From Citrobacter amalonaticus (GTDB lineage Bacteria; Pseudomonadota; Gammaproteobacteria; Enterobacterales; Enterobacteriaceae), in NCBI GenBank assembly GCA_028994555.1, contig JARDVN010000001.1:1364001-1428000 (forward strand): a stretch of DNA of 64,000 nucleotides, given 5' to 3'. The translations under genes and the position numbers were made by a program. Positions 59,160 to 64,000 of this stretch are shown in pieces. The notes under the pieces were generated by a model. The model worked only from the letters and a program-made list of their open reading frames with translations. It was not told where the DNA came from and ran no database searches. The first letter of the stretch is position 1. Each line of letters opens with the position of its first letter.

Positions 59160-59215
59160 TGCCTGATGGCGCTGCGCTTATCCTGCCTTCATCGATAACG
59201 CGCGTATCCGGCAAT
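59160..59215. repeat. REP-like sequence between argD and yhfK
   Basis: TGCCTGATGGCGCTGCGCTT plus a diverged half ending ATCCGGCAA, a degenerate REP pair between two convergent genes. Confidence 0.65.
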
Positions 59216-59220
59216 CCATG

Positions 59221-61317
59221 TTAACCCCGCATATCCCGTAACCGGCGGCTGAGCCAGATCCCATGGTGCGGCCGCTGACGCCATGCGACAGACGAGATAG
59301 TGTGCATCGTGTTCAGGTGCCCCAGTACGCGTTGCAGATGCTGTTCAAGCGTGCTTAAGGGCCCGTGGGTGAGCGCTTCGGGCGCCTCCAGAATATTTAC
59401 ATCTCCGGAACTGCCCGGCCCGTCGTACTCCAGTCGTTGCTGACAGCGTTGGATGGCAATTTCGCACGATTGCAGATATCGCTGCGCCAGTTCCGGCGTC
59501 AGCATCGTATGTTCACGCGCCAATGTCGTCATGGCGTTAATGTGTTCAACAATAAACTGACTGTGCGTCACCCACAGCTTCATATCCGCCAGATAGTGCG
59601 TGTTGAAGCCTGGCTCCTGCATCGCCTGATTCAGTGAGTTAAACAGTGTGTTGTGCGCCTGGTTGACTCGCATACGCTGATAAGCCAGCGGTGTAGCCTG
59701 CGGATCGTCGCTCAGAATCAGACGAATAGCTTCCTGATCGGCCTCCAGCGCATCGTGGGCGTTTTTACGCAGTAGCCCGCTCTGCCATTGTGGCCATAGC
59801 CAGACGGTGCCGCCAAATGCAATCAGGCAGCCTATCACCGTGTCGACAAACCGGGGGGATAATAAACTGCTCGCCGTCCAGCGTCAGTAGCTGCAGGGTA
59901 TATACCGCCGTGACGGTAAATCCCACCGTCGCCCAGCCGTAGTTTTTGCGGATAGTCAGATAGCTGACCAGGGTGATCACCAGCATCAGGGCCAGCGTAT
60001 ATCCTTCAGGAATATGAAAGTGCAGCGTCACGCCTGCGATAATCAGCCCCACCAGCGTACCCGCCGAACGGTGCAGAATACGCACGCGGGTGGCGCCATA
60101 ACCGTTCTGCGTGACAAACAGCACGGTCATCAGGATCCAGTACGGTTTCGGCAGGTGTAACGCGGTTCCCATCAGACTGGCGATGCTGAGCATGACGCTG
60201 ATACGCCCGGCGTTGCGTAGCGCTGGTGATTTCAGGGAAAGGTAGTTTTTCAACGCAGGAAGCAACGGAAGACGGCGCTGTTTGTCAGCCATCAGATCGC
60301 GGGCGTAAAGTGGTCGTTGAGTGCGCAGCACCCGGGCGATACGGCTGAAGTGCCAGTAACAGAACTGCCCGACGGGGTTATCCGGATGCTGATGAGCAAT
60401 TTTTTCCAGCGCGCCAATCTGCTTTTGCATAGAGAAACGGGTCGGCAGTCGGTGATACAGAATGTCATCCCCCCAGTACCCGCAACCGCGCGGCGACGGT
60501 TTGCGCCGTCCAGCGAATCACCTGCTCAGCGTGGCTGCGTTCGACCAGCTTTTGCACCTCTTCCGGCTGGTGCAGACTCACTGAGATATGTTCCTGTAAA
60601 TCCAGCGCTTCCTGAAAGGCGCGCAGCATTCGTTTGTAGTCATTGTTGTGATGCGCCGACAGCATATGCATCTGCTGATAACACTGGGTGATGAGGTCGA
60701 CGGCTTTTTTGCTGGCGGACCAGCAGCGGCGGTAGCGTTTTTTCCGGATCGGTGTGCTGAGTCAGCATACTGTATTTGGCTTCGCAGTAATCCGCCAGTT
60801 CCCGGTACAGTAGGCTTAGCGACTCGCGCAGCGGTTGCTCGCGCCACAGCCAGAACCAGAACCAGTTAAATAAGCCATACCACAGCGTGCCCAGCGCGTA
60901 GATCAGCAACGGTTCCCAGACCGGCATATTTCCTGCCAGGCTCAGCGTAAAAATAGCGGCAATCAGCGAGGCGGGCAGCAGGCGGGCATGCAGTGAACTC
61001 AGTTCCGCGGTGACGCCGAGAATCAATGTGAGTCCGGTCAGGATCAGCGGCAACGGGATCGCCTGCGCCAGTAGCAGCTGCATAATCAGGCTGCATCCGG
61101 CAAACAGCGACGCGCCAATCACCAGGCGTTTGAAAAAGCGTTTGTGCGGTGTATCAAGCCCGGCAATGTTGCAGCAGGCGGGAACGAGAGAGAAGAGCAA
61201 ACCCAGATGCAACTGCCCGATGATCAGGCCGACGGCCACGGGCAAACAGAGCACCAGCGTTTGACGTAGTGCATAGTTGATTTCTGGGTGATAAATCAGT
61301 CTGCGCCACATTGGCAA
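59221..61317 (-). CDS. yhfK: YhfK, FUSC/YccS-type inner-membrane protein (three homopolymer frameshifts)
   Basis: Corrected to 697 aa (about 696-700 in relatives). Two blocks of five to six membrane helices, each followed by a cytoplasmic helical region, as in the fusaric acid resistance/aromatic efflux-like family. Extra bases in T6 at 60705-60710 (LLVRQQKAVDLITQC restored), C6 at 60469-60474 (LGDDILYHRLPTRF) and G6 at 59853-59858 (FIIPRFVDTVIGCL). Substrate unknown. Confidence 0.9.
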
Positions 61318-61320
61318 AAC

Positions 61321-61352
61321 AAAAATGACGCACTACCGGGTAGCGCGCCATT
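61321..61352 (-). terminator. Terminator after crp
   Basis: On the minus strand, GGCGCGCTA-CCCGG-TAGTGCGTC followed by ATTTTTGTTTT forms an imperfect stem with a T tract between crp and yhfK. Confidence 0.7.
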
Positions 61353-61362
61353 TCCGATGAGA

Positions 61363-61995
61363 TTAACGAGTGCCGTAAACGACGATCGTTTTACCGTGAG
61401 CGGAGATCAGGTTCTGATCTTCCAGCATCTTCAGGATACGACCAACGGTTTCGCGAGAACAGCCAACGATCTGGCCAATCTCCTGGCGAGTGATTTTGAT
61501 CTGCATGCCGTCCGGGTGAGTCATTGCATCAGGCTGTTTCGCCAGATTCAGCAGCGTCTGGGCGATACGACCGGTCACATCGAGGAAGGCCAGGTTACCG
61601 ACTTTCTCTGAAGTGACCTGCAGGCGGCGAGCCATTTGAGAAGACAGGCGCATCAGAATATCCGGGTTCACCTGGATCAACTGGCGGAATTTCTTGTAGG
61701 AAATTTCAGCCACTTCACACGCTGTTTTCGCCCGAACCCATGCGCTACGTTCCTGGCCTTCTTCAAACAGGCCCAGTTCGCCAATGAAATCACCCTGATT
61801 CAGATAAGAAAGGATCATTTCTTTCCCTTCCTCATCTTTAATCAACACTGCCACTGAGCCCTTAACGATGTAGTACAACGTTTCCGCTTTTTCACCCTGG
61901 TGAATCAGCGTGCTCTTGGACGGGTACTTATGAATATGGCAATGAGACAAGAACCATTCGAGTGTCGGGTCTGTTTGCGGTTTGCCAAGCACCAT
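61363..61995 (-). CDS. crp: cAMP receptor protein
   Basis: Intact, 210 aa, essentially the E. coli sequence: [20 protein letters not shown], cAMP pocket [20 protein letters not shown], recognition helix in [19 protein letters not shown]. Global regulator of carbon use; probable targets in this window include malT, pckA and ppiA. Confidence 0.99.
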   Translation of the reverse strand: MVLGKPQTDPTLEWFLSHCHIHKYPSKSTLIHQGEKAETLYYIVKGSVAVLIKDEEGKEMILSYLNQGDFIGELGLFEEGQERSAWVRAKTACEVAEISYKKFRQLIQVNPDILMRLSSQMARRLQVTSEKVGNLAFLDVTGRIAQTLLNLAKQPDAMTHPDGMQIKITRQEIGQIVGCSRETVGRILKMLEDQNLISAHGKTIVVYGTR

Positions 61996-62301
61996 GCGCG
62001 ATTATCCTCTGTTATAAGCTGTCTCCAGAGCCAAAAAATCCGCTGTCTCTGGGGTTGCAAAAATGTGCTTCCCGCGTCCTGGGAAGAGACTGTCAAAAAC
62101 GAACTGCAGCCTTTAATGTGAAGTCCTCTGCATACATGCAGTACGTCAATGTATTACTGTAGCATCCTGACTGTTTTAGCATAGCTTTAGCCGTGTGTCT
62201 CCTGGTGTCTCGCTTCAGCATGACGCAGGTCGCCTTCCGTTGCGAGAATTGTTATGTACGCGTAATCTGTCAGGAAAATTAACGCACTGGAGTTAAAAAA
62301 T
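61996..62301. promoter_or_regulatory. Divergent crp / yhfA promoter region
   Basis: 306 bases without a gene. crp in E. coli is autoregulated from here. I did not find a CRP site strong enough to place. A GGAG ribosome binding site precedes yhfA. Confidence 0.5.
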
Positions 62302-62706
62302 ATGCAAGCGCGTGTTAAATGGGTTGAGGGGTTAACCTTCCTGGGTGAGTCCGCTTCCGGGCATCAGATTCTGATGGACGGTAACTCTGGTGATAAAGCA
62401 CCGAGCCCGATGGAAATGGTGTTGATGGCGGCTGGCGGTTGCAGCGCCATTGACGTGGTTTCTATCCTGCAAAAAGGCCGTCAGGATGTGACGAACTGCG
62501 AAGTGAAATTGACTTCAGAACGTCGGGAAGAGGCGCCACGCCTGTTCACTCACATCAACCTGCACTTTATTGTCACCGGCCACGATCTGAAGGATGCCGC
62601 CGTTGCGCGGGCGGTCGATCTGTCGGCAGAGAAGTATTGCTCTGTGGCGTTGATGCTGGGAAAAGCGGTTAACATTACCCATTCGTACGAAGTGATTGCT
62701 GCCTGA
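62302..62706 (+). CDS. yhfA: YhfA, OsmC-family protein
   Basis: Intact, 134 aa. Two OsmC-type cysteines in MAAGGCSAIDVVSIL and EKYCSVALMLGKA suggest thiol peroxidase-like chemistry. Physiological role unproven. Divergent from crp. Confidence 0.93.
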   Translation: MQARVKWVEGLTFLGESASGHQILMDGNSGDKAPSPMEMVLMAAGGCSAIDVVSILQKGRQDVTNCEVKLTSERREEAPRLFTHINLHFIVTGHDLKDAAVARAVDLSAEKYCSVALMLGKAVNITHSYEVIAA

Positions 62707-62712
62707 TGATCA

Positions 62713-62782
62713 TTGCCTGATGGCGCTGCGCTTATCAGGCCTACTCCTGTCGTAGGCCCGATAAGCGCAGCGCCAACGGGCA
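62713..62782. repeat. BIME between yhfA and prkB
   Basis: TTGCCTGATGGCGCTGCGCT through TATCAGGCCTAC, then the inverted GTAGGCCCGATAAGCGCAGC through GCCAACGGGCA: a paired REP between convergent genes. Confidence 0.88.
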
Positions 62783-62793
62783 CTTCCCACCGT

Positions 62794-63663
62794 TTATTCG
62801 ATCTTCTTGCCTTCCATCAGTCGCTGCACCAGCGGCAGCATGATCAGTTCCATTGCCAGACCCATTTTCCCGCCAGGAACCACCAATGTATTGATGTGAG
62901 AAATGAATGAGCCCTGCAGCATCGCCAGCAGCCAGGGGAAATCGATCCCTTCCAGATTGCGGAAATGAATCACCACAAAGCTCTCATCCAGTGACGGAAT
63001 GCTCCTGGCTGCGAAGGGGTTGGATGTGTCCACGGTAGGAACGCGCTGGAAGTTGATGTGGGTGCGGGAGAACTGCGGCGTGATGTAGTTGATATAGTCG
63101 TCCATCGAACGGACCACCGAATCCATCACCGCCTCACGAGAATGGCCTCGTTCACTGGTGTCGCGGATAAGCTTCTGGATCCATTCCAGGTTAACGATGG
63201 GCACCACGCCGACCAGGAGATCAACATGTCTTGCGACCTCATGCTGGGGCGTGACGACGCCGCCGTGCAGGCCTTCATAGAACAGCACATCGGTGGGTTC
63301 GGGCAGTGCTTGCCACGGGGTAAACGTCCCCGGCACCTGGTTCCACGGGACGGCTTCATCGTAGGTATGCAGATATTTGCGTGACTGGCCTTTCCCGGTC
63401 TGGCCGTACTCAATAAACGTCTGTTCCAGCAGGCCGAAGTCATTGGCTTCGGGGCCAAAATAGCTGATATGGCGCCCGGCGTCGCGCGCTTTGCGAATCG
63501 CCATATCCATCTCCGGACGGGTATAACGATGAAAACTGTCGCCTTCCACCTCGGCTGCACGCAGGTTGAGCTGCGCAAAAATTTTACGGAACGCGAGGCT
63601 GGTGGTGGTGGTCCCCGCGCCGCTGGATCCTGTTACCGCGATCACCGGATGTTTGGCAGACAT
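62794..63663 (-). CDS. prkB: Phosphoribulokinase-like protein PrkB
   Basis: Intact, 289 aa as in E. coli. P-loop in GSSGAGTTTTSLAFRKIF near residues 12-20, acidic EGDSFHRYTR and a kinase-like VLFYEGLHGG. PRK/uridine kinase superfamily, but without the Calvin cycle; true substrate unknown. Confidence 0.95.
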   Translation of the reverse strand: MSAKHPVIAVTGSSGAGTTTTSLAFRKIFAQLNLRAAEVEGDSFHRYTRPEMDMAIRKARDAGRHISYFGPEANDFGLLEQTFIEYGQTGKGQSRKYLHTYDEAVPWNQVPGTFTPWQALPEPTDVLFYEGLHGGVVTPQHEVARHVDLLVGVVPIVNLEWIQKLIRDTSERGHSREAVMDSVVRSMDDYINYITPQFSRTHINFQRVPTVDTSNPFAARSIPSLDESFVVIHFRNLEGIDFPWLLAMLQGSFISHINTLVVPGGKMGLAMELIMLPLVQRLMEGKKIE

Positions 63664-63717
63664 GTTAACTCCATCAATAAATTGATTTTTTATTATAGTC
63701 GGCCGATAGCGTGCGGG

Positions 63718-63936
63718 TTACTCGCGAAATGATTTGCGCGGCATGATGTTGACGGTTTCGTGCAACTCAGACCACACCAGAACCGCTTCTCCACACTGTA
63801 ACTGGCGTTTCACGTCGGCGACTTTTTGCTCAAGGGTACGTTCATGTTCACCATAATCGGTACCTTCGCGCAACACAAAGCTTTCGATCAGATTGTCCAG
63901 CGTCTCGGGGGAAAGGTCCTGCCAGGGGATTTGCAT
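63718..63936 (-). CDS. yheU: YheU, UPF0270 family small protein
   Basis: Intact, 72 aa as in E. coli. [37 protein letters not shown] and [12 protein letters not shown] are hallmarks of the family. Function unknown. Two bases after yheT and 54 before prkB in an operon-like string. Confidence 0.93.
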   Translation of the reverse strand: MQIPWQDLSPETLDNLIESFVLREGTDYGEHERTLEQKVADVKRQLQCGEAVLVWSELHETVNIMPRKSFRE

Positions 63937-63938
63937 AG

Positions 63939-64000
63939 TTATGCCTCCAGATAGGGTGTCAGCCAGTCAGGAATGCGCGACTCCAGCCACATTTCTGGTC
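63939..64000 (-). CDS. yheT: YheT, alpha/beta hydrolase (C-terminal fragment, cut by window edge)
   Basis: The last 20 codons read [19 protein letters not shown] before TAA, matching the end of YheT-type hydrolases (PDWLTxYLEA). The gene continues beyond the right edge. Confidence 0.8.
   Translation of the reverse strand, partial: PEMWLESRIPDWLTPYLEA

Overview
The window comes from the chromosome of an enterobacterium of the Escherichia/Salmonella/Citrobacter group. From about 10.8 kb rightward the gene order is the familiar malPQ - gntT - nfuA - gntX/bioH - feoABC - yhgF - greB/ompR-envZ - pckA - hslOR-yrfG-igaA - nudE/mrcA - hofMNOPQ-aroKB-damX-dam-rpe-gph-trpS - cysG-nirCDB - tsgA/ppiA - fic-pabA-argD - yhfK-crp-yhfA - prkB-yheUT block, with protein lengths matching E. 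coli within a few residues. Citrobacter is the best guess for the genus; the sequence does not prove it.

Left region (1-5.1 kb): a minus-strand catabolic-looking operon (CitMHS-type carboxylate transporter, AtuA-family protein, a small AtuA C-terminal-like/DUF4387-like protein, two CoA-transferase subunits) divergent from a LysR regulator. Middle-left (5.1-15.4 kb): the maltose regulon genes malT and malPQ, whose usual short divergent promoter region is split by an AT-rich cassette of about 2.3 kb. The cassette encodes an orphan Hcp-family type VI secretion protein, an unrecognised protein with a C-terminal hydrophobic hairpin (candidate pore-forming effector), and two tandem copies of a small DUF1240-like membrane protein (candidate immunity). 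The malT CRP site and the malP MalT boxes survive on the two outer sides. A 17-base poly-G tract lies between hcp and malP. This cassette is the most novel part of the window.

The rest is core genome: gluconate import, Fe-S maturation, ferrous iron uptake with Fur and FNR sites, the OmpR/EnvZ osmosensor, gluconeogenesis (pckA with a CRP site), heat-shock redox proteins (HslO/HslR), the Rcs brake IgaA, peptidoglycan synthesis (MrcA), the hof type IV pilus/DNA-uptake genes, the aroK-to-trpS superoperon, siroheme and nitrite reduction (with FNR and NarL/P sites), folate and arginine biosynthesis, and crp.

A striking technical property runs through the whole window. At least 34 times a gene that is otherwise full length and conserved is thrown out of frame by surplus bases, nearly always exactly one, inside a mononucleotide run of 5-8. 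Genes hit include aroK, aroB, rpe, dam, envZ, feoA, feoB, malT, gntT, nudE, hslO, hslR and yhfK. No other kind of lesion is seen. I read these as sequencing or assembly overcalls and annotate each gene over its full corrected span, naming the run. One of these artefacts creates a false hofM-hofN fusion.
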